The notes: generated by a model not told the origin, from the sequence alone. A DNA stretch of 64,000 nt from Phoronis australis (GCA_002633005.1 NMRA01000066.1:269009-333008); one strand, 5' to 3'; counted from the first letter of the stretch, positions 26,501-35,484 are shown. Made by a program: numbers and translations.

Positions 26501-29500
26501 AATTTTGAAAGCCAAAAACAAACAAACAAAAAACATCTCGACCAAATCAAATCAGAGACTAACGTTACAAATGTCGTTCCCGGCATATTGTAATCTCGCC
26601 TGCCCTTCAGTGAATGGCAGATTCAAGCTTCTTTGGGAGAGTGCAAGGAACCGACGAATATGAAATTTCTTCAGTAAGTACAGTTTAAAAAAACAAATTG
26701 TTTGCTAAAAAGTATCTCAAAGTTACTTGGAGTATATTGTAGACGACTAGAACAGAACGCAAATAATAAAAATGTGAAATTACACTGTATGTCCATTCAC
26801 GTTAACGTAGTACTTTCTCCCTAAGTTTAGTTGAACAGTGACATTGGTAACAGCTCGTGGAACTGTTTTCGTGACAACGATAGCACGCCCACAATTCGCG
26901 ATTTCAAATCAGGTTCTTACGTCACTTTCTGTTTAACCACCTGACTTGAGTCAGAGCAGATTCGCGTGTAGGTAAGTCTTATGGGAAAGTCATTAAGCGA
27001 CGTAATATGTTCGTGGAATGTGTAAAAAGTGCAAAGATAATCTATTGCCTTAGGTGGGTCGTGGAGGTTGTGGGTAAAGGGTTTGTGGGTCGAGGGGTCG
27101 TGGGTCGAGGGGGTCGTATGATCTGGGGGTCGAAGGGGTTTTAGAACAATACAGTTTTAACGTCCAATATAATACATGTTACACATCTTTCCGTGGGAGC
27201 TCCACCATTTTCATGGATTTTTACACTCCGCTTTTAGAGAACCAGCGTGGGTAATATTCCTTTTTACGATAAACTGGCTGGTTTTGGAGTGGAAAAATAA
27301 ATCACCCTCTTCAATTGAAATTTAATGACAAACCCTCGAAACTCTTCAAAAGAGGTCTGTTGCAATCCTTCTGTTGAGTCCATAATCCACTAAGCCAATC
27401 CTTTTGCATGAAATTCATAGTAATGTTACCCATACGAAGGAAATTTTGGCGTAAAAGGAACCACACCCAAAATTTCACCGATTATGGGAAGATATGCCTT
27501 GTTCACTATTGTTAAGCTGACAATTGTTTCTTATTTATTTCTATGTAGCACAAATTTCGTAACGCCTCCATAGTATGCGGTTATTGGGACTACGATATTG
27601 GAGACTTCAGTCAAGAAGGCTGTTGGTCCAACGGTACAGTAAATGGGCGACATGTTTGCTTGTGTGATCATCTCACAAACTTTGCAGTACTGTTGGTAAG
27701 TTGGCACTTTAAGGATTTGTAGTTTTGCAAGCTAATCTCCAATTAGTGAAAACAAGAATTTAGTCGCTCATCTGCAGCAAACATGTAGCCTACTGGAGCT
27801 ATGTCACTGTGATTGCCATATAGATGTACACTAACCCTGTCGGTTTCATTCTCTCAAGGATGTACACGGGACAACTATTGACGACAGCCACAAGCTCGCC
27901 CTGTCTATCATCAGTATCATCGGACTGTCATTGTCCATTGTAGGACTTCTCTGCACCATTATTACCTTCTTAGCTTTCAGGTGAGTTTGCAATTAAAGCT
28001 GCATTTTGCTTCCTTTAGCAGGCTAAACATCGAAAATCGAATTGGGCCTTTTATTCCAATAAAATTGGTCTCATAATATTTCCGCTCATTCGGCAACAAA
28101 TCAAAATTAAATGAGAATGGTGATGTTTTAAGTCCCAAACCGATTCCGTTAAGAATTCAACATAGCTAAATACGGCGAAATTTAGCTTTAAATAACAAAT
28201 GCCAATACAAAAAGTCCATGCTTGAATACTGATTGAAGCTTGCCAAACATGCCAATGTCAACAATCAACTGTACTGGTCTTGATCAAGGAAATGTGCTAC
28301 GTGGCACTGCATAGGAGATTGTTAAACGGTACTTGAGTGCACGGTACATTGCCCGTGTCTTGTACCAGAGTGTAAAGAGTTGGCGGTTCATGCTCTATAG
28401 TCTGCTACAGACTGATCTAATACATGTAAAACCCATAAGTGTGACAATTAGCAGATGCAAGGTGATGCCAACAACTTCAACTGTTTCCAGGAAACTTCGC
28501 AAAGGCCGTTCTCAGCAGACCCTGTTCAACCTCTCCTTGGCCCTCCTGCTGAGTATGATCGTGTTCTTGGCCGGAGTGGAACAGACAACCATCAGAGAAG
28601 GCTGTATTACCGTGGCGGTTCTGCTTCATTACTTGATTCTCGTCTCCTTCGCCTGGATGCTGATCGAAGGAATCCTGCAGTATCTAAGATTTGTCAAGGT
28701 GCTCGGAACGTATATACCACGGTTTATGCTGAAGGCATGCCTCCTGGCATGGGGTGAGTAGTGGCGAATTGCCAGTTTCGACTGTTGGATTCTACGAGGC
28801 GAATTATTCAGTCATTGCGCTTCGAAGTTAGTTTCATGAAGAGTGTAGTACCGGTGACTTAATTGAGGGAAGTGGGCGTGGCTACCACAGGAACAATCTC
28901 TATTCACAACTAAGGACTCAAGACTTATGGACTAGGAGGTAGAGTGTGTTTGTAAAGAGATTTTTTGACAACAAATACAGACGAAAAATACATTTTTATC
29001 AGTTTCGTTTAAAAGTCTATGTTTTCACGCTAGTGGATATAGATAGGCCAGTTGCTTTGTATTTTGTTGGTGGACTATGTCCATGTACATGTATAATTCT
29101 TATTTACAGGAATCCCATTGTTGTTCGTTGTAATTCCGGTGGCTGTGAACCCCGACCTGTACGGTGGCAAAGAGTAGTACGTCCTATGCTTTTAATTTAT
29201 AATTTTCATTCATATTTTTTATTGATTATTGTCATAATCATTATGCTTCAAATGTTCCTGCGATCGGTGTTTAAACATTTTTAGGAGTTTCGATGTGTAC
29301 TTTATATTTGTTGTATAGCTCTTGTGACCTTGAATTTCGACGTTTTGTTGATTCTTGTCCGAGATATTGGTCTTATTGTTAAGTTGTGTGTACATGTTTA
29401 TTGGTATTGGTCCTCCTCACTTTTCGTTTTATGGTTTCTTCGTAAGTAGCTTGCTGACCAGAACTACGTATTAATACTTGAAATAATCTAATCACGAGCG

Positions 29501-30378
29501 TTCACAAAAGAAGTTAAGTTCAAATTTCCATATGCATAGCTGATTGATTTCTTTCAGTTGTTGGCTCTCGCGTGACCTGTTCTACTACGGCTTCATGATA
29601 CCCGTATGTGCCGCCATAGTGGTCAATGCTGTTTTCTTCGTTCTTGTTGTGCGCGCGCTCACCTGTGCTAGAGCCACTCACCTGCAGTCTAATCAGGATG
29701 AACGCAAAGTCGCCATCTTACATTTATACGCCGGAATATCTACTTTGTTGTTGCTGGGTAAGTACTTAAAACTGCATTCCTGAGAAAGAGAAAGGTGGGT
29801 TGAAAGTAAAATCGTTTAGAAAAAATCGACAAGTCTGACAATGTTCAATTTCACCAATAAAATCGGATTTTGCGAACAAGGTTCCGCCAGTTCTAGCATT
29901 ATCGGTGGAACGTGGTAACTACATGTAGTATATAATATTTATGTGCCGCAGTGAATGCATGTTTCCTTAAATGCGTGAAGATAGCAACTAGTAAAGACTT
30001 CGGTTTGGTTTGGTTTGCCTAGCATTTGATTTGATTTGTTTTAACTCTCCGTGATTGGTTGTTTTAGGAATCACTTGGGTGTTTGGATTCCTTGCCATCA
30101 ACGAGGCTCGATTGGTGTTCCAGTACATTTTCTGCATTTGTAATTCGCTGCAAGGATTTTTCATTTTCATTTTCTTCAATGTCCGTGAGAAAAAGGTGCG
30201 CGATGCTTGGCGAGATCTGTTGTGTAAAACCAGGCAGAAACATGGCTTGTATTCAGAGAAGTCAGATACATCAAACCCACATGTCAGTCGGACAGTAGAA
30301 GAACTAAAGAAAGAGAACAACTCTAATCATTCTACGGGCAACATGTATGTTGTGAACCCAGAATTCAAGGATAAGTAA
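2396..30378 (+). CDS. Adhesion GPCR paralog A, 3' part of gene (15 recognised exons, 5' end not seen)
   Basis: This is a family B2 adhesion receptor: a cell-surface protein whose large extracellular region is autoproteolysed at the GPS and whose seven-helix part signals through G proteins. Exons read on the sequence are 2396-2517, 3232-3445, 4289-4446, 6369-6467, 10953-11086, 12396-12542, 14588-14682, 15027-15298, 25128-25330, 27549-27695, 27859-27980, 28491-28753, 29110-29173, 29558-29757 and 30068-30378. They total 2551 nt. Entering in phase 2, they give 849 residues and a stop without a frameshift. Every exon matches one of paralog B on the opposite strand. The exon equivalent to B 47093-47267 and everything 5' of it was not found in 1-2395, so the start is probably outside the window. 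An extra in-frame PAN exon (17089-17337) lies in the GAIN intron. Ligand and G-protein coupling are unknown. Confidence 0.9.
3232..3445 (+). CDS. Paralog A exon: extracellular region of unknown fold
   Basis: Acceptor ATTCAG, donor GTGAGT, phase 1 in and 2 out. The product starts with the conserved RYFVGW and contains HVLYNWF, both shared with paralog B exon 45892-46102, which is one codon shorter. I do not recognise the fold. Confidence 0.88.
4289..4446 (+). CDS. Paralog A exon: extracellular region, possibly SEA-like
   Basis: 158 nt between CGTTGCAG and GTACGG, the same length as B exon 45482-45639. Shared residues include FNFTLRL/FSLTTEL, DLSGLLDTL/DLSDLLKTL and IDTQ(T/S)IRLLSAG. Alternating hydrophobic strands and an amphipathic helix would fit a SEA-like ferredoxin fold, but this is inference. 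Confidence 0.88.
4447..6368. other. Paralog A intron with GGACGCCC-rich repeat
   Basis: The stretch at about 4930-5420 contains repeated words of the type TGGACGCCCT. The same word family recurs at 22940-23165 beside the assembly gap, suggesting a repeat. Nothing else is recognised. Confidence 0.4.
6369..6467 (+). CDS. Paralog A exon: HRM-like module, first half
   Basis: 99 nt, acceptor TTTCCAG, donor GTAAGA, phase 1-1, same length as B exon 43908-44006. It encodes EYCY..., then TFPTSYAG and SEQICGT. The pattern (F-P-x-x-x-A-G followed by Cys) resembles the cysteine-containing module that precedes GAIN in many adhesion GPCRs. Confidence 0.85.
6468..10952. other. Paralog A intron, 4.5 kb
   Basis: Besides the TIR element at 7538-9217, the sequence around 8640-8720 is locally GC-rich. 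No exon is supported. Confidence 0.5.
7538..9217. mobile_element. Candidate non-autonomous DNA transposon with short TIRs
   Basis: The left end has TTAAAGGAGAATGTCAC and the right end the reverse complement of TTAAAGGAGCATGCCAC (2 mismatches in 17). A further copy of the core (TAAAGGAGCATG) sits just left of the left end at about 7516. The interior of about 1.65 kb has no long conserved ORF. It lies in a paralog A intron. Confidence 0.45.
10953..11086 (+). CDS. Paralog A exon: HRM-like module, second half
   Basis: 134 nt after CCTTTCAG, donor GTGATT, phase 1 in and 0 out. It encodes GQPLG..KCVGNFTTGLSW..., then PQVIPC, parallel to GKPVG..TCAGNFTTGLYW in B exon 43444-43571, which is two codons shorter. 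Two cysteines and a Trp in HRM-like spacing lead directly into the GAIN domain. Confidence 0.88.
11087..12395. other. Paralog A intron, 1.3 kb
   Basis: AT-rich intron with no exon or repeat I can support. Confidence 0.5.
12396..12542 (+). CDS. Paralog A exon: GAIN domain, N-terminal helices
   Basis: 49 codons, phase 0-0, between TTTTAG and GTAGGT; identical length to B exon 42884-43030. It encodes NVESVTKEAADLT, then NSADIVYVS. This is the helical GAIN subdomain A pattern of alternating Leu/Val and N-glycosylation sequons. Confidence 0.9.
12543..14587. other. Paralog A intron, 2.0 kb
   Basis: Contains the MITE-related fragment at 13541-13720. No other exon or repeat is supported. Confidence 0.5.
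13541..13720 (+). mobile_element. Fragment related to the MULE-like MITE at 59671
   Basis: Similar in order to 59671-59850: CTGGTTTC...CCTAG start, TTTTCCTCGGGAAATTTTTTT, ACACCGAGG, TCGAATTGTCAAC, GGCATGACT and AAGTGTAAATGTGG. The 3' limit is not clear and similarity decays after about 13720. Confidence 0.5.
14588..14682 (+). CDS. Paralog A exon: GAIN domain, helical
   Basis: 95 nt, phase 0 in and 2 out, acceptor TTGCAG, donor GTATGA; same length as B exon 42454-42548. It encodes VTKYVLLTYNNVMD..., then VYNAS, matching VTKNVLQIVNNVMN in B. Confidence 0.9.
15027..15298 (+). CDS. Paralog A exon: GAIN domain, core
   Basis: 272 nt, phase 2 in and 1 out, identical in length to B exon 40103-40374. 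It encodes FVEVLPNVALAIFDQGVN..., GVQLVS, ETLVQPLFN and ALPASAVEPK. These are beta-strands of GAIN subdomain B. The following intron is nearly 10 kb and contains the PAN cassette, a ballast-domain relic and repeats. Confidence 0.93.
15561..15640 (-). repeat. tRNA-derived SINE head
   Basis: On the minus strand, an A-box-like TGGTGTAGTGGTAAAG is followed about 35 nt later by a B-box GGTTCGACCC inside a T-arm-like hairpin. The 5' and 3' ends do not pair as an acceptor stem, so it is not a functional tRNA. This is the typical appearance of a tRNA-derived SINE promoter region. Confidence 0.6.
17089..17337 (+). CDS. PAN/apple-domain exon inside the GAIN intron of paralog A (phase 1-1 cassette)
   Basis: An open 249-nt segment lies between a pyrimidine-rich acceptor (TTTTATCTTAG) and a strong donor (CCAG|GTAGGT). 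It encodes 83 residues with the PAN_1 pattern: VFSRKLF..., VSSREDCASLC, VCASFNF, ACELF and a terminal G-W-x-x-x-V-Y-V. Four cysteines have PAN spacing. Phase 1-1 is compatible with the flanking GAIN exons (15298 phase 1, 25128 phase 1), so it can be included or skipped without a frame change. Paralog B has no equivalent. PAN domains bind protein or carbohydrate ligands extracellularly. It may be an alternative cassette of the receptor, which would put a PAN module inside GAIN, or an exon of another gene or gene fragment that entered the intron. I cannot decide between these from sequence. Confidence 0.75.
18856..20745 (+). pseudogene. Decayed ballast-domain (P2X7 C-terminal-like zinc/cysteine domain) gene
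   Basis: Three exon-like blocks read in order. At 18856 an ATG opens MSSSGR before a GTGAGT donor. At about 19753-19985 come KQDPRV, LEFRLPEVTS, PAPSEDASWCPCHRCQEMPT and VCCGKQSANC before GTAAGT. At about 20507-20745 come HQAYRNFILGQHGHLG, SCTVVFGQKY and GHTGYTK. The W-C-x-C-x-x-C-x-x-M-P-T ... C-C ... A-Y-R-x-F ... H-G-x-L-G ... S-C ... Y-T-G-[FY] series is the cysteine-rich ballast domain of the P2X7 C-terminus, which in invertebrates occurs as stand-alone genes. At least three frameshifts and in-frame stops make it a relic. It lies in sense orientation within the GAIN intron of paralog A. Confidence 0.72.
22940..23194. repeat. GGACGCCC-type repeat bordering the gap
   Basis: Short words of the type GGGCGTCCAAAAG, GTTGGACACCCT and CCACCTAGAT recur and run into the gap, consistent with a repeat collapsed by the assembler. 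Related words occur at 4930-5420. Confidence 0.35.
23195..23769. other. Assembly gap (N run)
   Basis: 575 consecutive N. Any open frame crossing it is an artefact. Confidence 0.99.
24229..24400 (-). other. Possible minus-strand coding exon, unrecognised
   Basis: On the minus strand an ATG opens MKISLGAGLICDPRWLL, then ERICST, ending at a strong donor CGACAG|GTAAGT (about 24229). An earlier ATG opens MAGVRYKLGCPPLKRL but stops. No partner exon is identified, so this may be a relic of another inserted gene. Confidence 0.3.
24700..24930 (+). repeat. Dispersed repeat, copy 2
   Basis: Opposite-strand relative of 1775-2010, sharing GGTGCACCAC, ATTATTTGGGCTTA and following blocks. Confidence 0.5.
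25128..25330 (+). CDS. Paralog A exon: GAIN domain, beta strands before GPS
   Basis: 203 nt, phase 1 in and 0 out, acceptor CATTTTAG, donor GTATGT. It encodes GQKISFILYNNWKLFQT, then WLTYSKIVSAKIN and ATFLPLK. B exon 39014-39207 is nine nt shorter because of a three-residue indel in the G-S-S loop. Confidence 0.92.
25331..27548. other. Paralog A intron, 2.2 kb
   Basis: Holds the inverted-arm element 26290-27160. The rest shows no exon. Confidence 0.5.
26290..27160. mobile_element. Candidate foldback element with CCCTTTGACCCC arms
   Basis: The left arm (26290-26390) reads GATTGTTCTAAA-CCCC...TTGACCCC, then repeats of CTCGACCCACAGCCC. The right arm (27050-27160) is its inverse: GGGTCGTGGGTCGAGGG..., then GGGGTTTTAGAACAATAC. 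Arms of about 100 bp enclose about 660 bp without coding signals. No target duplication could be fixed. Confidence 0.45.
27549..27695 (+). CDS. Paralog A exon: GPS autoproteolysis motif
   Basis: 49 codons, phase 0-0. It encodes the full GPS: CGYWDY..., EGCWSNG, then VCLCDHLTNFAVLL. The four GPS cysteines, both tryptophans and the H-L-T tripeptide are intact, so cleavage between L and T is predicted. The segment TNFAVLL is the expected tethered agonist. Confidence 0.96.
27859..27980 (+). CDS. Paralog A exon: TM1
   Basis: 122 nt after CTCAAG, donor GTGAGT. It encodes DVHG, then a hydrophobic helix (LSIISIIGLSLSIVGLL...). Same length and phase as B 37947-38068. Confidence 0.95.
28491..28753 (+). 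CDS. Paralog A exon: TM2 and TM3
   Basis: 263 nt. It encodes TLFNLSLALLLSM (TM2), GCITVAVLLHYLILVSFAW (TM3 with the conserved extracellular Cys) and WMLIEG, typical of adhesion/secretin receptors. Exact length match to B 37436-37698. Confidence 0.96.
29110..29173 (+). CDS. Paralog A exon: TM4
   Basis: 64 nt after TTTACAG, donor GTAGTA (unusual but shared with B at 36971-37034). It encodes GIPLLFVVIPVAVNPDLYGG. Confidence 0.94.
29558..29757 (+). CDS. Paralog A exon: TM5 and TM6 start
   Basis: 200 nt. It encodes DCWLSRDLFYYGFMIPV, with the ECL2 Cys-Trp pair conserved in the family, a helix, then a long intracellular loop and LLLLG. Same length as B 36063-36262. Confidence 0.96.
30068..30378 (+). 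CDS. Paralog A last exon: TM6 end, TM7 and cytoplasmic tail
   Basis: Acceptor GTTTTAG. It encodes GITWVFGFLAI, then QYIFCICNSLQGFFIF, then helix 8 and a tail of about 60 residues ending NPEFKDK and TAA at 30376-30378. The tail is rich in Lys, Ser and Asn and diverges from paralog B after helix 8. Confidence 0.95.
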
Positions 30379-30793
30379 TCGAGTGGCGACAACGGTGGGG
30401 ACGCTTTCCAATGTGATACATTGTGACGGTAAGACATTCTTGCAGGCCCCGTTCCAGCTAAGCAAGCTACCCCTGATGGCAAGTAATTGAAGTCGTGTGC
30501 CTTGGTTGTAATGAATGACTGTATCTCCCAAAGATTTTCACGAACTTGCCAAACTCGCTAGTAGCTTGCCGTACGGAGCGCAACCATGAAAAACTGAGGA
30601 AGTGCAAACTGCACACACAAAGGACACGTATAGTTGGCTGTCTCCTGTCATGTTGGCGTTCTTGTGGATATTCTATTGCGCACGTGTACATTGTAGCCGG
30701 AATAGGTTGGATGAAGCTGATGCATATTTTTGTACATTGCATTGAACCCCCAGTCTTTTTACTGGATTTGATGCCATACCCCTAAAGCACAAT

Positions 30794-30799
30794 AATAAA
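30794..30799 (+). terminator. Candidate poly(A) signal of paralog A
   Basis: AATAAA lies 416 nt after the stop codon and is the first canonical hexamer downstream. A second candidate (AATAAA) is near 30912. No cleavage site evidence is available. Confidence 0.45.
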
Positions 30800-32799
30800 C
30801 ATGTATTAGACATATATACAATTTCACACAAACGAGTTTAGTGTACTGCTGCAATAATTACTTTTACATCGATCGTCTTCATACATGTATGTGTATCATA
30901 TGCCATCTGCTAATAAATCAGAACGTAGATAAATACGTTTTTTGTTTCCTTTGATGTTTATGTTGACATTTAATGGGCAATTAAGTTAAATTTGCATTAC
31001 ATCCTGTTTAGCTGAGTAAAAAACAAAAAACAATTAAACCCTTTGCTCTAATAAAATCGGTCTCATAATATTCCTTACCATAATAGGATTTGGTTTCCGT
31101 TACCAGAAAAAGAACATCGAAACTATTAGTAACTCGGGAACACGTTTCAGAGTTCATTAGGGTCCGCCAACCCTAAGATTGCGAATTTGAAAATGACGCA
31201 TGTACGCATTATCCTGCTGCCTTTGGTGGTGACAGAAAAGGAATTCTATGACGGCAAGGGATATTACGAGCGCGCACCCAGCCTTTAATCTGAGGGGCTC
31301 GAATTTCTTTCGATGTGGACATTTTGCTAACAAAAAAGCGACAGGACTTAAAAAACAAAAAACGGGGTACCACCTTCAGAACTGTGACCTGTGCGTCTGC
31401 CCCTTTTTAGTGGACTTTTGTCTCGTTTTGTAGGATTTTTTGTTTCTCTGAGGCGGCCCTTTTTGCCCACTTCGCCAAATGGGGAGGAGGGCTAGTTCGA
31501 GCCCGCCGAGCCCCCGCCGGGTGCGTGCATGGAGAGTAAGGCCTAATTCGATTTTGTAAACAAGTAGAAATGTGAAAGTTGCGAGGGTTTTAGCCGAAAT
31601 ATATAATAAGGAAGAGACAAGCCAATAACCCTTGTTGACGGGCCAGACCTTCCTATTAGGCATTCTGGAAGGTTCCTTAAACACGTGATGTGGCACGTGT
31701 AATGAATTTATATTAGCCAGCGATGATACGTGTCTCGCAAATACAATCGGCAATGGTCTATTGTGGTGCTTACTAGAGCCTGTTTCGTGAAAAGTGACTT
31801 GAGACCCTAAATCAAGAAATTTCGGCTAATGGCCCCCACTTTACAATGATGTACAAAGTGTAATTGTTAACACATTTAGCAGGTGAGTGGTGAAACTTAT
31901 CCGTTGCAAAATGGTGGATGTTAACCTGCATTTGATTAAAGATGTGAAAATTACGAAAAATAGACAAAAAACATAAAAATGCCCAACGACTGAAAAAATT
32001 ATCATAGAAAAAAATTGTCTTTCTCGTAAGTTCAATTACATTTTGTTTAAGTGTAGTTATTCGTCCCGTGCGTACAATACTGTGAAGAATGCAGTTAGTG
32101 TCCGTGGTAAATTTAGAGCGTCCTAAATTTCCCATATTATGTTTCTCAACTACAAAAAAGTGTTTGCGACGTGATATAGTACATTTGCTATGTATTCGCT
32201 CATTGGTGTTTTCATTTTAGTATCTGCCATTCTCATCTACTTTAAGACTAGACCCGCTAAATTCCGGCATTATTGTTGGCAAATTTTGAGGTAAGCATAA
32301 AAATCAAAAGTGCCGCCAGGAGGTGTAGTACTGTAGTTAAAACTGTCCATAAATCTTCATAGCGATTCTTCAAACCCTTTAGCAGATAGACAGGCGGCTA
32401 CCATAAATGGCGGACAAAGTACTAAAATTGAGGTTAGACGGCTCAGAACATGCAGGGGTTGTGATAAAAATATTAATGGAGGTGCTGTACATGTTCTGTA
32501 TGTGCATGGACGTATAGAAAGAGTTTGCCGCTGAGAGACAAATGTTGTCTGCTATACGGTCTGATCATTGAACGAGACTAACTTCAACAGAGGAGCTTCA
32601 ACTTTTTGCCAAGCAGTAGCATCCAGACAATATATCGTCAGTTTTAATGGTTTAATTTTTGCTGAGTACATGTAGTTCCAACATGTCAGTTTAGTAGAAA
32701 TGCGGTTCATTCATAAGGTAATGTAGGCCTCCGGCCCATATCACTCTTACAATGCTAAGAATTAACAAAGGTCAGATAAGTCATTTTAAAAGGATGACT

Positions 32800-34340
32800 A
32801 AACCCTCTTTGAGGCATCCAACGAGTCGTTCTGCGCCACTAGCATTGGCGTCTTACTTGAGTGATTCAACTAAAAATTCCATACCCTGTGCGTCACAGAT
32901 AGGATATAATATATTATGGTTCTTGGGGGGGTGGTCCTTCCCTACAGTTGTGTAACTCGTCTAAAACGTAGGTCACGCTTGCCCGTTTTATTAGACTTCA
33001 TCAGGAATTTCCAAATTTTGCTCGAAGCTTTTGAGGGTTGTCGAGGGATACAGAACATTATTTTGTTTCAGAGAACTAAATGGGACTGTCTTTGTTAATA
33101 TCTGTTAGTAGGCCAAAAGCAGCTTGCATCCAGCTAGCCAGAGCAAGTGAAAATGTGAACACCGCGACACTTCTTTATCTTGACCACAAACAAGTTGTTA
33201 GTCAGAACAACAGAAATATGGTTTTCGATAAGACTGGCACACTTACATGTACTGAGCAGACCAACCGCTAACGGAGAAAAACTAAGACAAGAACTCACGG
33301 AACATAAGATCGAAGAGGCGGTCGGCCTCACGATCAGCCGGACATATTCCCTGGCACGAACATATTCCACGACAAAATAATTACACCCAAAGTGAAATAA
33401 CTTGAAATCCACCTTCCTAGAGTGTCGCAAATATTCCTTTGTCTTAGGATCTGTTGTGAATTAGGTCGTCAATAAAATATGAGGAGCGTATCTGGTTGAC
33501 AGTGTACATGTACGTGAACTGGCCGACTCGCCAGACCTTGCTTTTCTAGTGAGGTACCAGTGTTACTGAGCTTTGCTCGAGAAATGGGTTGTTCTACATG
33601 CCATCCCAATGTAGCTAGTACTTTCAGTCAGTCATGGCGCGGCAACATGTGAACACTCTTGGCCAGTGGACATTCATTGCTCAAGAAAACAAAAAACGGT
33701 CTCTTGATGAGTTTGGGACACTAACAGTGGAGATCAACAATGTAAGTGCAATACCCATAACGCCTTGGTTCAGCCAAAGGCACAATGATTATCAATGACA
33801 AACTTAACACAGCCCGTTATTGGCTCCTTACTAAACCATACTACGCGACAGTATTCGAAATTTTGCTTCGTTAAAGTGATGAAGAATACTGCTTGGCGAT
33901 TTCAACCAATTCTGGTTCTGTTCTTTCTTGCTCCGCAATGCACCATCGGCTTTTAGGTGTCGTTAGCTTTAACTGATATTAAATCCCGCTGTTAAATAGA
34001 GATATCAGTCGAGCAATCCTCGAGCTACCTCTATCAGCGTTTTAGAACGACAAACGCAGGATTTAACTAAAACACATAATCAGCTAGTCACAGAAAGGAT
34101 TATATCGGGTTCTTGGTGGGTGATCTTTCCCTACACTTGTAGAGTTGCCTAAAGTGAAGGACGCGCTTACTCATTTAACAGACTTGGAACCAATGGCATC
34201 TCACTTTGAGTGATGTAAGCAGGATTCAAATAAAAACAGTCATACTCACTGTGTCACAGACGGGATGTCGCGGTTTTTGGTGGGTCGAAGTCCTTCTCAC
34301 AGTAGTCACCAGCGAACTCGTCAAAGCGTAGGTCACGCTC
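32800..34340. repeat. Three degenerate copies of a ~150-bp repeat
   Basis: Units at about 32820-33000, 34070-34190 and 34195-34340 share CACAGA-GGAT, GGTTCTTGGTGGGTG-like, CCTTCCCTACA-like and AACGTAGGTCACGCT-like blocks in the same order. Neither strand keeps a common open frame. Confidence 0.45.
33080..33271 (+). pseudogene. Fragment with P-type ATPase phosphorylation motif
   Basis: The open segment contains NMVFDKTGTLTC. D-K-T-G-T-L-T with a preceding F is the invariant phosphorylation loop of P-type ATPases. No other P-type ATPase motif (TGE, GDGxND) is seen nearby and the frame stops soon after, so at most a relic fragment. A chance match cannot be excluded. Confidence 0.3.
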
Positions 34341-35151
34341 AAAAGAGCATGGTGACACCTAGTGCATGACATCCTATCTTTCATCTGTATGAAGCTCAGC
34401 TTATGTGAATAGCCACGTATTCTTTGAATAGCATCGAAGACTTGGAATCGTGGATAGACCGCTGTGCGTAACTAGTTGTTTTTATTATTTTTGTAATACA
34501 TATGCAATTGATTTACACCACATTTGGTTTGCGCTTGTAGGATGTGGTAACGGTCACTGTGGCGGACGTGGCCTACATGTCCGAAGCTCGACCTTCAACC
34601 TGAACAATTCAATGCAACCATTCGAGTTGATTTGGGATTTTCAGCACAACTTTTTTCTCAAATCGATCTTCAAAATAAAATTGTCCCCTCCTTCGCCGCT
34701 GTCCAACTACAAGCCAACCTTTTACATTTATCGCCGAGAATGTCCGACACTGCATTCAAAACGTCACAAGTGACAATAAGGATCGACCAGGTTATGCGCA
34801 ACCACTGGAAATCAACACCGTCCAGAGTAATGAAACCCATAGCCTATCCGACGTTCATGTCCAGGACTCATTCTCTGTTTGAGACATGCCTGGAACAGAC
34901 CGATATGGTATTAATGGGTCTATTCCCCATAAATGTAGTTCGATGTCTCAAGGGCTATGGGGTGTCGCCTCTTTGAAATAAGCGGCACACGGAATGACAC
35001 CTACGGTAACTGTATTTATACGCGAACAAGTTCCCTCAGCACATGTCATTTTGCAAGAGTCCTTCAGACAAACCTAGAGTCTTTGAATAATTACGGACTC
35101 TCCTGGGCATGCAGCCATACCTTCTCAGATGGAATCCCGAACGTCAAGTGA
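33636..35151 (+). pseudogene. Unrecognised coding-like relic, two or more exons
   Basis: The first block starts with ATG (MARQHVNTLGQWTFIAQ, then FGTLTVEINN) and ends at AAT|GTAAGT near 33739. The second begins after TTGTAG near 34541 with DVVTVTVADVAYMSEARPS and continues, with frame changes, through EQFNATIRVDLGFSAQ, IVPSFAAVQLQ and INTVQSNETHSLSDVHV. Family unknown; frame changes indicate decay. Confidence 0.35.
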
Positions 35152-35484
35152 AACCAAGTCGAGTTGACTGTATTACATGTATTGCAAATTGTTACAGACT
35201 TAGTTGATATTGTTTATATGTAAAGCAATCATTAAATATCACTTGTATGGTAATTTTCTCAAGGGTTTAGATAAAAAGGAAATTAGTGAAGTTAGTCTAA
35301 CCAATTTGAGCTGTAATATTTTGATATACACGTAAACTACATTTGTCATACATGTAGTCTGTGTCCCGAATCTTACCGGTATGACAGCAAATGATTAATT
35401 TTTTCCTAATATCCATTGACGTTGCCTAAACACAGTCCTAATTGTAACCTGGATTATGTGTTTCTAACTATTGGATCGAGGCAA

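Larger units (their letters stand above)
30379..35484. other. Convergent intergenic region between the two receptor genes
   Basis: Contains the 3' UTR of paralog A, a 25-bp repeat (AATAAAATCGGTCTCATAAT at about 31050, also near 28060), a GC-rich patch at 31440-31510, a degenerate repeat family at 32800-34340 and unrecognised coding-like relics at 33080-35150. The 3' UTR end of paralog B was not located. Confidence 0.6.
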
